In this document: in pieces, positions 24,739-33,663 of the stretch | Layout of the letters: the number at the start of each line of letters is the position of its first letter | Position numbering within the stretch: position 1 is the first letter of the stretch | Assembly (NCBI GenBank): GCA_040218535.1 | Contig: JAVJRG010000005.1 | Coordinates: 1,612,001 to 1,676,000, forward strand | Direction: 5' to 3' | Length of the DNA: 64,000 nucleotides | Source: Lacipirellulaceae bacterium | Lineage (GTDB): Bacteria > Planctomycetota > Planctomycetia > Pirellulales > Lacipirellulaceae | Program-made: the position numbers and the translations under genes | The notes under the pieces: generated by a model | Told to the model about the DNA's origin: nothing | The model's input: the letters and a program-made list of their open reading frames with translations, nothing else | The model's database searches: none

Positions 24739-25977
24739 CTAGACTCCAGCGCGGCACTGCTCAGCGAGTTGTCTCCACAACTCGACTTTGCTTGTGCAAT
24801 CGAGCCTTGCCAGATAAGCCTGGTCGAGTCTGTCGTGTCTGGGCTTTTCTTCACGCAATTCTGCGAAATCCGGGTTGGGGGCGGCATCCTCGTAGTTCGC
24901 CTCGTTAACGAGGCAATTCGCCACATGGACAGCGGTAACACCTGAAAACTGGTTGCCGGAATGCTGGCGAGGATCGTGATGGAAGGCGATTGCTTCCAAT
25001 ATGTCTTGAGGCAGTCCCCAAATGGCGGCCAGATAGCCACCAACTTCAGCATGGGAAGTATCGAACTGGTCTAGCTCGGCTTGTTCGAGCGGAAGGTTAG
25101 TGATTTCAGCGGCAGAGGCCACGATGGAATAGTCGCGACCAAGGTTCTCTGCCAGCACTAACTTGCCAACATCATGTAAAATGCCCGCGAGCATGGCGTC
25201 GTCGCTTGCATCACGGTCAAGCCCTTCGCTCTCGGCAATGCGTTTGGCTAGGCAGCCGACCGCGAGGCTATGTTCCATCACGTCCTGCAGTAACTCAGCG
25301 GGGACTTTTGATTTCTCAAGTTGCCGAAACACCCCAGCGGTGAGCACGAGCGGGCGAAGCGTGTTCAGGCCAAGCAACGCAGCGGCATGCGTTGCATCCT
25401 TCACGTGAACCGGCAAACCGAAGAACGAACTGTTCACCAACTGCAAGACCTTGGCGGTCATGCCGAGGTCTTTTGAGATCAGCTCGCCAATTCGATCCAC
25501 CGAAGCATCTTCACGACGTAGTTCGTCGACCAACCTCAGATAGACGGCAGGCAACGAGGGCAGGGCGTCGATCTTGGAGACTAACGCCCGCAATCCTGGT
25601 TGGGCGAGTCGTTCTTTGAGTAGGCAGGCCCGTGAAATGACATCGTACAACAACTCCGGGTCGCACGGCTTGGTGAGATACTGGTGAGCCGGGCCGACCG
25701 AATTGAAGAGCTCTGAGTATTCCGCCTGACTGCAGAGCAACAATCGGACGGCATCAGGGTACAACTCGCGAACGTACCTGAGCAGTTCGGCGCCGGTCAT
25801 GCCGGACATTTTCAGTTCGGTGACGACAACGTCGAACTCGTTTTCGGCAAGAAGCTGAATCGCCTCGTTGCCTCCACCACTGAAGGTCATCTCCCAGTGA
25901 CGGCGGTACGCGCGGAGCAACTTCTGGAGGGCAGCCAGCTCGTTGGGATCGTTGTCGACGAAAAGTATCTTTTGCAT
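24739..25977 (-). CDS. Receiver-HDOD signalling protein with degenerate receiver
   Basis: 412 residues. Residues 1-120 form a response-regulator receiver and about 130-330 an HDOD domain. In the receiver the phosphoacceptor site reads VVVTELKMSGMTG, with Glu where Asp is expected; the acidic pocket is VDND rather than DD/DE, and the Thr/Ser switch reads LLLCSQ, while the conserved Lys (LTKPCD) is kept. The HDOD part keeps an HD pair (MLAGILHDVGKLVL) and AFHHDP. It may therefore be a constitutively on signal output rather than a phosphorylation target. It converges with the GGCT gene. Confidence 0.88.
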   Translation of the reverse strand: MQKILFVDNDPNELAALQKLLRAYRRHWEMTFSGGGNEAIQLLAENEFDVVVTELKMSGMTGAELLRYVRELYPDAVRLLLCSQAEYSELFNSVGPAHQYLTKPCDPELLYDVISRACLLKERLAQPGLRALVSKIDALPSLPAVYLRLVDELRREDASVDRIGELISKDLGMTAKVLQLVNSSFFGLPVHVKDATHAAALLGLNTLRPLVLTAGVFRQLEKSKVPAELLQDVMEHSLAVGCLAKRIAESEGLDRDASDDAMLAGILHDVGKLVLAENLGRDYSIVASAAEITNLPLEQAELDQFDTSHAEVGGYLAAIWGLPQDILEAIAFHHDPRQHSGNQFSGVTAVHVANCLVNEANYEDAAPNPDFAELREEKPRHDRLDQAYLARLDCTSKVELWRQLAEQCRAGV

Positions 25978-26257
25978 CTGGGGACCGGTCGCACTTGCGG
26001 CAGCGTGTTAGTTGCTTTGAATCCTTCCCTCAGCCTCTGATTGAGCCCTGCATCGGAGGCCATTCGGAAGATACTAAAAGCTAGGTTACCGCTCAGACAT
26101 CGTTGCTCCTGAAAGCTGAAACAGCCACGTTTTTCAGGGTTTCACCCCGAAGTGGCAAGAAGACAACATGAGTGATCTGGCAGTGATGCAAAAGCCAATC
26201 AACTGCTGCGGAAAGCCACCAAGAAGATGCATGATCTTGCGGAAGACAGCAATTCTG

Positions 26258-27493
26258 CTAGACGAGTGAATCGCCCGCCAAGGGTCCAATCGAAACGGTT
26301 GTTGCCCTGGTTAGGGGATACTTCTCGAGCACTCGGTGCAGGTCGTCCAAGGTGACACTATCCACTGCGGCCAAATCGTCCTCGACGCTACGGTAACTTT
26401 CCCGGAGCATCCAGTTGCCGCCGACGTTGAAGAGGCGGCTGCGGGGCCTTTCGCTTCCGAGCACGACTCGTGCTTTTACCTTGCTCTGAGCCTGGTGGAG
26501 CTCTTCTGCCGTAAATCCTTCCGCCTGGGCCTGCTCCTGAATGGTCCGAATACGCTCGCAATTCACCGCTGCATCGGCCGGATCGCAGCTCATCCAGGTG
26601 AACATCATGCCGGCCCCTTGGTACTCATAGTGACCAAGACTCGCGCTTTCGACACAACCGTTATCAACGAGTTCCCAATACATCCGGCTGCCCGAATCAT
26701 CACCGATGATCGTTGCTAGGATCTTCGCGGCGTAGCGGTCCTCATCCTCGGCGGCTGGGCCATCTGCCAGTTGCAACACGTATTGCTGCGTCGCGGCTTC
26801 GTGTTGGACACTTTTTTGTTGAACCTGGGTACTCGGGCTTTGGATTTCGCGGCGCGCGTTGGCCGGCGTCCAACTGCCGCACCGCGCCTCCACCTGGCGT
26901 ATAAGCGCGTCGAAATCGACTCGTCCCGCCGCGGCCACGAACAGGTTCTCAGGGCTGTAGCGACTTTCGAAATAGGCTTGCATCTGATCGACGGTCAGTC
27001 CGCCAACGGTATCTGCGGTGCCCAATACGCTCCGCGCCAGAGCGTGATCACCGTAGTGCAGCTCCTTGATATGGTCGTCCATCCCATAGGGAGGCTGATC
27101 CGCATACATCTGGATTTCCTCGAGGATGACGTTCTTCTCCATCTCGAAGTCTTCGAGTCGCAGGCTGGGCCGCATGATGTCCGCCAAGAGGTCGAGGCTT
27201 GCTTCTTGGTACTCGGGTAGAACCGATGCGTAGTAGACGGTGCTCTCTTCGCTGGTGAAGGCATTATTCTGCGCGCCGATTTCATCGAACTCGCGATTCA
27301 CGTCCTCAGCCGTGCGGCGGGGGGTTCCTTTGAACGCCATGTGCTCAAGAAAATGGCTCACGCCGGCCACCTCATCGGACTCGTCACGTGAACCCGTTCG
27401 CACAAAGAAACCCATCCCGAGCGAATGGGCAGCCGGGTTGGATTCGGCGATGATCTGCAAGCCGTTGTCGAGAGTGTGTTGGCGGAATTGCAC
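26258..27493 (-). CDS. M16 zinc peptidase, catalytic subunit
   Basis: 411-residue M16 (pitrilysin-like) metallopeptidase. The zinc-binding inverted motif HFLEH is present in GVSHFLEHMAFKGT, with the third ligand in NVILEEIQMYADQP about 70 residues on. The reading frame continues upstream to 27583 through a palindrome, so I take the GTG at 27493 (VQFRQHTLDNGLQ) as start. The gene lies directly downstream of a second M16 gene that lacks the motif, suggesting a heterodimer like mitochondrial processing peptidase. A 280 bp stretch on the promoter-distal side (25978-26257) holds no clear gene. Confidence 0.88.
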   Translation of the reverse strand: MQFRQHTLDNGLQIIAESNPAAHSLGMGFFVRTGSRDESDEVAGVSHFLEHMAFKGTPRRTAEDVNREFDEIGAQNNAFTSEESTVYYASVLPEYQEASLDLLADIMRPSLRLEDFEMEKNVILEEIQMYADQPPYGMDDHIKELHYGDHALARSVLGTADTVGGLTVDQMQAYFESRYSPENLFVAAAGRVDFDALIRQVEARCGSWTPANARREIQSPSTQVQQKSVQHEAATQQYVLQLADGPAAEDEDRYAAKILATIIGDDSGSRMYWELVDNGCVESASLGHYEYQGAGMMFTWMSCDPADAAVNCERIRTIQEQAQAEGFTAEELHQAQSKVKARVVLGSERPRSRLFNVGGNWMLRESYRSVEDDLAAVDSVTLDDLHRVLEKYPLTRATTVSIGPLAGDSLV

Positions 27494-27521
27494 GTCTAAT
27501 GTTTCTTTCTTTGAACGAGAG

Positions 27522-27599
27522 GGGTGGCTGGGGACGAGCCCCGCGAGCCCCCAGTTGCTTACAAGACTGGGGGCTCGCTCCACTCGTCCCCAGCCACCC
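27522..27599. repeat. Long hairpin between the two M16 genes (family C)
   Basis: Two 34-base arms (27522-27555 and 27566-27599) pair at 30 of 34 positions around a 10-base loop. Each arm has GGGTGGCTGGGGACGAG at the base and CGAGCCCCCAGT at the tip; the mismatches form one internal loop. It starts 10 bp after the stop of the upstream M16 gene (minus strand) and ends before the GTG of the next. It could halt or stabilise transcripts between the subunits. Confidence 0.8.
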
Positions 27600-27609
27600 A
27601 GAGTCCTAC

Positions 27610-28890
27610 TCAGGGAATTGGCTCTGGAATTGTTAGCTCCTTCGGCCCCAATGTTGCGAAGGTAAAATCAGTGGGCGGGTTCGCGGTTAGATACTCATTG
27701 ATGGAATCGGCGGTCAGCTCATCGATCAAAGCTCCTAGTTCTTCGAGCGAACGAATGCGTCCCAGGTGGAACCAATCCCGAGCGATGGAACCGCTCCGTG
27801 CTGAGGTCGACTCTTGCTGCATGATGAGGCCGCTCTTGATCCGTGCCTGAAGACGGTCGAGTTCGCCCTGGTGAATCCCTTGCCCGAGTCGCAAAAGTTC
27901 CGCGTAGGTAACATCGAGCGTTTCCTGCGCTCGTTCAGCCGTTGTCCCGGCGTAACAAAGCACACGAGCACGGTCGAGTTGCGTTTGCAGCGAAGCGGAG
28001 ACCGTGTAGCACAGGCCGCGTTTCTCCCGGACCTCGGTGAACAGCCGCGAGCTCATCCCGCTTGAGAGAACGCCGACGGCTGCCCAAGCTCGCAAGTAAT
28101 CGGGATCGCGGTAGGGAACACTGGGATAAGCGATGCCGATGTGGCACTGTGAAGACTCGTAGTCGATGTGGGGCGAGGTTTCTTTCGCGGCCTTCTCGAT
28201 CTCTGGCTGGACCTCGACTTCTGGCCAGTCACCGAAAAGCTCTTCGACTTGATCGACGAGCTTGGACCAATCGATGTTGCCGGCAACACCAAGAATCGCC
28301 CCGTTGGGACGATAGCCTCGTTGCCATTGCGCTAGCAAATCGTCATGCGTCGCGCTGAGGACGCTTTCCTTGGTGCCGTGGCTCACCCGTCCCCAAGGAT
28401 CGGGATACGCACGGCGACGCAGTTCGATCATCAACCGCTGCCCTGGGTCGTCTTCAACGCCGCGGATTTCTTGCAGACAGACCTGCTTGCCGAGGTCGAG
28501 TTGCTCGGCTGGCAGATGAGGACATCGCACGATGTCAGCGTAGATCGAAAGGGCCTCGGGTAAGCTCTGCGAAAGGGTTGCCCCGCTGAAGCTGGTTTGC
28601 GAAACGCCGACATTTTCACCTCGCTCGACGCCGAGGACTTCCAAGTCGTTGATCAAGGCCCGCCCGTCGCGGGCACCAGCACCTCGCAGGACCATGTCGC
28701 ACAAGAGTTCCGACAGCCCCAAGCGATCTGCGGGATCAGTGCTGTACCCTGAGGGCACGAGCATTGTGAACGCGGCTGACTGAACCGCATCAACTGGTTC
28801 CGCCAGCAAGACTAGGCCGTTGGACAGCGTATGGATATACGCCGGTCGTTGTTGAACAGTGGACTCAGTTGGTGAGGAGGACTTCGACAT
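27610..28890 (-). CDS. M16-family subunit lacking catalytic residues
   Basis: 426 residues with the M16 fold. Where the active partner has SHFLEHMAFKG, this reads SELLCDMVLRG, so all zinc ligands are missing. It keeps TEVREKRGLCYTVSASLQTQ, the Arg/Tyr-bearing region that completes the active site of the partner in heterodimeric M16 proteases. The ATG at 28890 is supported by length. It is transcribed before the catalytic subunit with 116 bp, mostly hairpin, between them. Interpretation as regulatory or substrate-presenting subunit follows known MPP and PqqF/G-like pairs. Confidence 0.85.
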   Translation of the reverse strand: MSKSSSPTESTVQQRPAYIHTLSNGLVLLAEPVDAVQSAAFTMLVPSGYSTDPADRLGLSELLCDMVLRGAGARDGRALINDLEVLGVERGENVGVSQTSFSGATLSQSLPEALSIYADIVRCPHLPAEQLDLGKQVCLQEIRGVEDDPGQRLMIELRRRAYPDPWGRVSHGTKESVLSATHDDLLAQWQRGYRPNGAILGVAGNIDWSKLVDQVEELFGDWPEVEVQPEIEKAAKETSPHIDYESSQCHIGIAYPSVPYRDPDYLRAWAAVGVLSSGMSSRLFTEVREKRGLCYTVSASLQTQLDRARVLCYAGTTAERAQETLDVTYAELLRLGQGIHQGELDRLQARIKSGLIMQQESTSARSGSIARDWFHLGRIRSLEELGALIDELTADSINEYLTANPPTDFTFATLGPKELTIPEPIP

Positions 28891-28934
28891 CCGGAGAACC
28901 TAAGAAAGACACTCTATTGGCGTCAGCGTCTCTT

Positions 28935-29002
28935 CGTAACCCGAAGCGTGAGCGAGGGAGAACGCTAGCACGGATGCTCCCTCGCTTACGCTTCGGGTTA
29001 TG
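28935..29002. repeat. Gene-end hairpin family B, copy 1
   Basis: Inverted arms of 26 bases (28935-28960 and 28977-29002), about 24 matching, with the core AACCCGAAGCGT and AGCGAGGGAG. It starts about 33 bp after the stop of the GNAT gene (minus strand). A second copy lies inside the family A element at 47495-47562. Confidence 0.8.
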
Positions 29003-29034
29003 ATTGCTGGCGACGCTTCCAGCTTACCTAGCCG

Positions 29035-29622
29035 TTACACAAGCGGTGACGACTCACTGTAGTCGCGCTCAGCCGACTTGTATAGCGTGCGGGTGCGGCG
29101 GAAGCCCAGGCGTCCGTAAAGCCGCACGGCTGAGGTGTTCCGCGCTGTGACCTCAAGATAGACACGCGAGACCCCCACCTGCTGCAGTCCCGTTAGTGCC
29201 GCATTGACCAGAACGGCTCCCAGGCCGCGATGTCGATGGAACGGCGTCACGCCGACGTTCTGAATGTTGGCCCGGTTGCGCGAGATGCGGATCGCCTGAA
29301 TCGTACCGCTGTTTTCCAGAAAGCGTTGGCCAGCCGCATCGTATTGGATGAGCCAAGTCGCCTCAGGAACGAAGCCCTGCTTGGAGCGAATCTCGTTGAT
29401 CAAGTGCTGGCACGACTCAAGCTTGCTCAGGCTCGGAAAGATTTGTGCGTCGAGCTCGTCGCGAAAGCTGTAATACTTCGCCTCGCCGTGCGCCTCAGCC
29501 AGCTCATCACTCCAACCCACAAGCCGATAATCCGGATGCAACACCACCCCCGGCGACCGCCAACGACGCAGGTCGGCCTCCATGCGGAATCGCTTGTGGT
29601 ATTTGAGATTGAACAGACGCAT
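29035..29622 (-). CDS. GNAT N-acetyltransferase
   Basis: 195-residue acetyltransferase. The acetyl-CoA loop reads NVGVTPFHRHRGLGAVLVNA (R-x-x-G-x-G/A form), followed by VSRVYLEVTARNTSAVRLYG and RLGFRRTRTLY, the usual motif B and C-terminal strand of the family. The ATG at 29622 is preferred to a TTG at 29640. The N-terminal 100 residues do not match a specific subfamily, so the substrate is unknown. No operon partner. Confidence 0.85.
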   Translation of the reverse strand: MRLFNLKYHKRFRMEADLRRWRSPGVVLHPDYRLVGWSDELAEAHGEAKYYSFRDELDAQIFPSLSKLESCQHLINEIRSKQGFVPEATWLIQYDAAGQRFLENSGTIQAIRISRNRANIQNVGVTPFHRHRGLGAVLVNAALTGLQQVGVSRVYLEVTARNTSAVRLYGRLGFRRTRTLYKSAERDYSESSPLV

Positions 29623-29944
29623 TGGGGTGAGGCTCGGCAAGTAGCTACGTTCGCCAGAACGTGGAGTTACCTACAAGAATACCACAACGGGCGGGGCTGA
29701 CTAGCTTGCTGCGAACGGGATGGGGGGAATCTGTGGGGAGGCAGCGAGCCTGGCTGCGTTAGGAGTGGGATAATCGGTTTGATAGGCAGGGGAAGTATGT
29801 CAGGTCGATGAAGCTGAGGCAGGTTGGCAAAGGGTATTGTTCAATCCATTCTGATACAATCAGGCCATCCCCAATATAGTGTTTCTCCTTTGACTTCGCC
29901 TTCCTGGGAGTCAGATCTGCTTTTAATAAACCTCCAGGTTTCCA
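29623..29944. other. Intergenic stretch without a supported gene
   Basis: About 320 bp between a GNAT gene and an unknown gene. The only structure I see is a small hairpin, ACGTTC-gcca-GAACGT at 29647-29662, with imperfect flanking arms. The rest shows no open frame with credible coding features. Confidence 0.5.
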
Positions 29945-30475
29945 ATGGATGAAAAAACCCGACGCGAACGACAACGGCGGTACCTAGCAATCTGTTCCGA
30001 ACGCGGATGGCTCAACGCAGATAATGTCGAGAACTGGCCTGATGACGACTCTGAAAAGACGGAGATGGCACGAGGCCTATTCGGTCTCGCGCTCGTCTCC
30101 GATGCTGATAATCTGTTTGAAGATTTCAGGCAACGGATTGATGCTACAGCGCTGAATGCTGGTTCAAATGTTAACGGTGCCTATGCAATTTTGAAGGCGC
30201 TCAGCGATGAGCAAAAAGCGGCACTCTTGACTGTATTCGACGACCATCTAGACCTATCAATCCATATGTCGATGCTGCGTCTTGACCGATTTGACCACGG
30301 ATTCATGAAACTCCAAGTACAACGATCCGACCCAGTCGAAAGCATGCCAATACCTGACTCCGAAATCGACATCATTTCGGACTCTTGCAACGAGTTGTTT
30401 CAAGATGCCCTGCAGTGGAAGGAAGATTTCAGTCGCGGTACCGAAATCGGAAGAAGAGAGCCTCACCGAGACTGA
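29945..30475 (+). CDS. Protein of unknown function
   Basis: 176-residue soluble protein, acidic and helical. The N-terminus is MDEKTRRERQRRYLAICSER; central segments include LSDEQKAALLTVFDDHLDLS. No family recognised. Flanked by intergenic sequence and a minus-strand membrane protein gene; it may be accessory cargo. An ATG start with normal spacing and no internal stop is the main support. Confidence 0.6.
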   Translation: MDEKTRRERQRRYLAICSERGWLNADNVENWPDDDSEKTEMARGLFGLALVSDADNLFEDFRQRIDATALNAGSNVNGAYAILKALSDEQKAALLTVFDDHLDLSIHMSMLRLDRFDHGFMKLQVQRSDPVESMPIPDSEIDIISDSCNELFQDALQWKEDFSRGTEIGRREPHRD

Positions 30476-30538
30476 CGCCACCATGCCCATGCGTGAAATT
30501 CCGAAACACCTTCGGTCCTCTTTACCTAGCCTGATCTA

Positions 30539-30913
30539 TCACTGCTCAGCCCCTCTCACTCCCCAATACGCCCACGCAATCCAAGCCGCCGTCACGATCT
30601 CAGCAATTACAAAGTAATAAATCTTCGACGGCAGTTCGTACACAAACAGCGTCGGCAGTCGAAACACCACCAGCGCGGCGGTGACGATCGCGGCGAACGC
30701 CAGCCCACCCTCGCGTAGTTGGGGGCTCCAGCCGGTGAGGATCATTGCCAGGCCGATGCCTACTTCGAGGCCGCCGTAGACGGTGACGAACTCGCTACGG
30801 CCTTGGCCGCCTTGCAGTTCGAAGCCGACTTTGCTGGAAGTGCCTGACGGGTCGACCGTGCACCAGATTCCGAGCGCTAAGTACATGGCTCCGACGATGA
30901 TCATTGCCCACAT
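30539..30913 (-). CDS. Small multi-pass membrane protein
   Basis: 124 residues with three or four membrane helices (MIIVGAMYLALGIWCTVDPS; VTVYGGLEVGIGLAMILTGW; GGLAFAAIVTAALVVFRLP; IYYFVIAEIVTAAWIAWAYW). The layout and the GTSSKVGFELQGG loop resemble DUF4345-like membrane proteins, but I do not name it firmly. Likely function unknown. ATG at 30913 (a second Met at 30904). A palindrome (30955-31022) separates it from the DUF2254 gene. Confidence 0.7.
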   Translation of the reverse strand: MWAMIIVGAMYLALGIWCTVDPSGTSSKVGFELQGGQGRSEFVTVYGGLEVGIGLAMILTGWSPQLREGGLAFAAIVTAALVVFRLPTLFVYELPSKIYYFVIAEIVTAAWIAWAYWGVRGAEQ

Positions 30914-30954
30914 GAGTTTGAGTCCTTTTTGAGAATTGAGAGCTGAATTTTTTT

Positions 30955-31022
30955 TAACACGGATTGCACGGATGACACGGATAATATTTGGTCATTGTCG
31001 ATCCGTGTGATCGGTGTTGAAA
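30955..31022. repeat. Gene-end palindrome family A, copy 2
   Basis: Short copy of the family: left arm ACACGGATTGCACGGATGAC near 30956 and right arm ATCCGTGTGATCGGTGTTGA at 31000-31019, matching imperfectly. It begins about 20 bp after the stop of the DUF2254 gene (minus strand, end 31043). Confidence 0.7.
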
Positions 31023-31042
31023 GATAATGTGTCGATCTTCTT

Positions 31043-32452
31043 TTAACCTCGCCCGCCCATCCAACCAACCTCATCGCGTAGCTCTTTCTTCAAGTCGGGG
31101 TCCTTGACCACCTGATAAGCCAACTCGCGGCGGCGGGCGATCTCCTCGCGGTCGCTTTCCAGAGGAAGTGATTGTTCCACAGCTTTGGACAAGGCGTCGG
31201 CGTGGGAGAGCAAGCAGTCGCGGCGTTCTCCTTCAGGTGCATCAACCGCAAGTTCGGCGAGCATTTCCATTGCCTCAAAAGCGACATTCCGGTCCGCGGC
31301 CACATATTGCCTCGTTTGATCGAACACGGCCGAGCAGAAATCTTGAAAGGAAGCGGGGTGCGTGATCACGCGCAGCGCGTGGTCGGAATCATAGCGATAC
31401 GAACTGGGAATCTCACGGTGGGAAAGAGTCGCCAAAGAGCGTTGCAGCCACTTTAAGCAACTTATCGCCGTGAACGGATCGTTGACACCCGGTGATAGTG
31501 CGCGACCGATGATCTCTACGAGCTGATCGACGAGGAACATCGCGTTTTGCGTGGGTGTCCGTTCCGAGCCCCAAGCGAAAGTGTTTTGCAAATCCTTCGC
31601 GACGCCGTCATCAACGCGATCAGCAGGCCAAGCTTTCAGAAGGGTTTTCTTCTTGGTGGCAAAGTCACCAGGTCGGTACTGCAATCGCAAAATGAGATCG
31701 TTCTGCTTGGCCACTTCGATGAGGCCCTCTTCGTCGACTGCTTGAATGTAGCCGCTGACACCTGTTTGGATCGAGACGGAATTGTCGTGAAAGTCCTCAG
31801 GAACGTTCGGCTTATCAGCACTCTCGATTTCTTCGTGCGGCTGCCCGACTTCTTTGGGAAAGAGATTGTCAATCGCAGCCTCAAGTTCTCGACCGACTTG
31901 TGCCGTGATGTTCGAGACGTCGATTGTTTCGGGGATGTGATGGATAAAGTAGATCAGCACGCCAACACTCAGCAGTGCGAGTACGATTGCACAGAGCAAG
32001 GAAACCTGAGGAACAAAGACAGAAAGATTGTTCCCTTCCCCAAGTTCGAAGACGTCCCCAGCTTCGCGGATCGTCCGCAGAACTAGTAGCGAGTAGACGA
32101 ACGTGGCGATAAACGTCCCTAGCGTGAACTGATTCCCGCGGTCGCGCATGAAGTTGCCGATCAGCCGCGGGCCAAACTGTGACGACGCGAACGAGACGGA
32201 AACAATGGTCATCGAGAAAGTGACACCAGCCACCGTGATCATCGAGCCGGCAATCGTCGAGAGAATGCTTCGTGCGCCATCCGGTTTGCTAGCAGTAGCC
32301 CATCCGAGGTCGGAAAACCACTTCGCACCGTAACGTAGGTCGAGTTCCGTGGTGATGACCGAAAGGATGATCGCCCCGAGGGCCATCAACGACGGGATGA
32401 ACCAGTAGCTCGACCGAATGTGATAGAGATATTTGGTGAGCGTGGCTCGCAT
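31043..32452 (-). CDS. DUF2254 membrane protein
   Basis: 469-residue inner-membrane protein of the DUF2254 family. Four hydrophobic segments lie in the first 180 residues (WFIPSLMALGAIILSVITTE; TIAGSMITVAGVTFSMTIVS; FTLGTFIATFVYSLLVL; LLCAIVLALLSVGVLIYFIH). A soluble C-terminal domain follows, with the family phrases YRPGDFATKK and ALSPGVNDPFTAISCLKWLQ. The family has no established function. Divergent from the metal ABC operon across 129 bp. Confidence 0.85.
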   Translation of the reverse strand: MRATLTKYLYHIRSSYWFIPSLMALGAIILSVITTELDLRYGAKWFSDLGWATASKPDGARSILSTIAGSMITVAGVTFSMTIVSVSFASSQFGPRLIGNFMRDRGNQFTLGTFIATFVYSLLVLRTIREAGDVFELGEGNNLSVFVPQVSLLCAIVLALLSVGVLIYFIHHIPETIDVSNITAQVGRELEAAIDNLFPKEVGQPHEEIESADKPNVPEDFHDNSVSIQTGVSGYIQAVDEEGLIEVAKQNDLILRLQYRPGDFATKKKTLLKAWPADRVDDGVAKDLQNTFAWGSERTPTQNAMFLVDQLVEIIGRALSPGVNDPFTAISCLKWLQRSLATLSHREIPSSYRYDSDHALRVITHPASFQDFCSAVFDQTRQYVAADRNVAFEAMEMLAELAVDAPEGERRDCLLSHADALSKAVEQSLPLESDREEIARRRELAYQVVKDPDLKKELRDEVGWMGGRG

Positions 32453-32581
32453 AATTCCCTTCCTCGCTAACCGAGCTAGGGAGTCGAGGCCCTATTCAGT
32501 GTGAGTTCTAATAGCTACCGTAATTTGAGGTATTGATTCAACCGAATCGTTTCCCGCCTCAATATCCCGCCTGTGCTGATT

Positions 32582-33607
32582 ATGATCTGGTCTAAGTTGC
32601 TCTTCAATCCTGTTCGGTTTTCCCTCTTCGTTCTCGTGCTTACGCTGCTCACGGGTTGCAGTGGCGGTGATGCCGAAAAAACTGGTCACGATCATAATGA
32701 AACCTCGGCGAGCGTCGGACAAACTTACTCTGGCGAATACCCCATCCAGGCACTCGCTACGATCGGCCAAGTGGCAGAAATGGTCGAGCGGGTTGGTGGT
32801 GAGCACATTGAAGTCAAGCAACTGATGGGGCCTGGAGTTGATCCACATCTGTTCCGCCCGGTCGCCTCGGACACGAAAGCTTTGCGTGACGCGGAAGCGA
32901 TCTTTTATAGCGGTCTTCATTTGGAAGGTCGCCTGACCGACTTGTTTGTTCAGCTCGCGCGGAAGAAACTCACTTACGCGGTAACGATCGGACTTCTCAC
33001 TAACGAAGACGAACGCCTACGCGAGCCACCGGAGTTCGACGGCATGCACGACCCGCACGTCTGGCACGACGTGGCCATTTGGTCGCAGTGCGTAGAAGAC
33101 TTGGCCGATGAGCTGGCCACCTACGATCCCAAACACGCTGAAGACTACAAGGCGAACGCCGCCAAATATCGCGCGGAGCTGGCCGAGCTTGACTCCTATG
33201 TGAAGCAGCAGATGCAGACGATTCCTGAGGAAAGACGAGTGCTTGTCACTGCTCACGACGCGTTCGGCTACTTGGGCAAGGCTTATGGAATCGAAGTCTA
33301 CGGCCTGAAAGGGATCAGTTCCGAGCTAGAAAAGGACCTGGAACATCAAGAAGAAATCCAGGCCATGCTCATCGAGAAACAGATCCCTGCCGTGTTTGTC
33401 GAATCAGCGATTGCCCCACGTACCATTGAGGCACTCGTCGAGCCGTGCCGTGCTGCTGGGCTTGATCTGCAGATTGGCGGCACGCTGTACGCGGATGTTC
33501 TTGGCGAGAAAGGCACCGATGCCGGCACCTACGCGGGGATGATTCGACACAACGTGGACACGATCGTCACAGCACTCACGCGGGACGCGACCCTGTCGGA
33601 AGAGTAA
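32582..33607 (+). CDS. TroA-like Mn/Zn-binding lipoprotein of an ABC transporter
   Basis: 341-residue solute-binding lipoprotein with lipobox LLTGCSG and a His-rich start (GHDHNE). Metal ligands fit the TroA type: GVDPHLFRP (first His), DPHVWHDVAIW (second His), TAHDAFGYLGKAYG (third His; MntC has Glu here), and YADVLGEKGTDAGTYAGMI (Asp). TroA binds Zn2+ and Mn2+. The ATG at 32582 follows a GTG at 32573. First gene of a four-gene operon with an ATPase and two unusual permeases. No clear MntR/Fur box was found in the 129 bp before it. Confidence 0.88.
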   Translation: MIWSKLLFNPVRFSLFVLVLTLLTGCSGGDAEKTGHDHNETSASVGQTYSGEYPIQALATIGQVAEMVERVGGEHIEVKQLMGPGVDPHLFRPVASDTKALRDAEAIFYSGLHLEGRLTDLFVQLARKKLTYAVTIGLLTNEDERLREPPEFDGMHDPHVWHDVAIWSQCVEDLADELATYDPKHAEDYKANAAKYRAELAELDSYVKQQMQTIPEERRVLVTAHDAFGYLGKAYGIEVYGLKGISSELEKDLEHQEEIQAMLIEKQIPAVFVESAIAPRTIEALVEPCRAAGLDLQIGGTLYADVLGEKGTDAGTYAGMIRHNVDTIVTALTRDATLSEE

Positions 33608-33663
33608 AGTTTAGTGTAGGCTAAAGATTGTCTCAAAATTGCAATCTTTCTACTGGCCTACGC

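Noticed and set aside
26168-26269. 33-residue open frame (start ATG 26168) before the M16 gene end
   Set aside because: Overlaps the end of the convergent M16 gene and has no support beyond being open.
32525-32562. TTGAGG...CCTCAA and GATTC-aacc-GAATC before the TroA-like gene
   Set aside because: Short arms with different centres; does not fit an MntR, Zur or Fur box.
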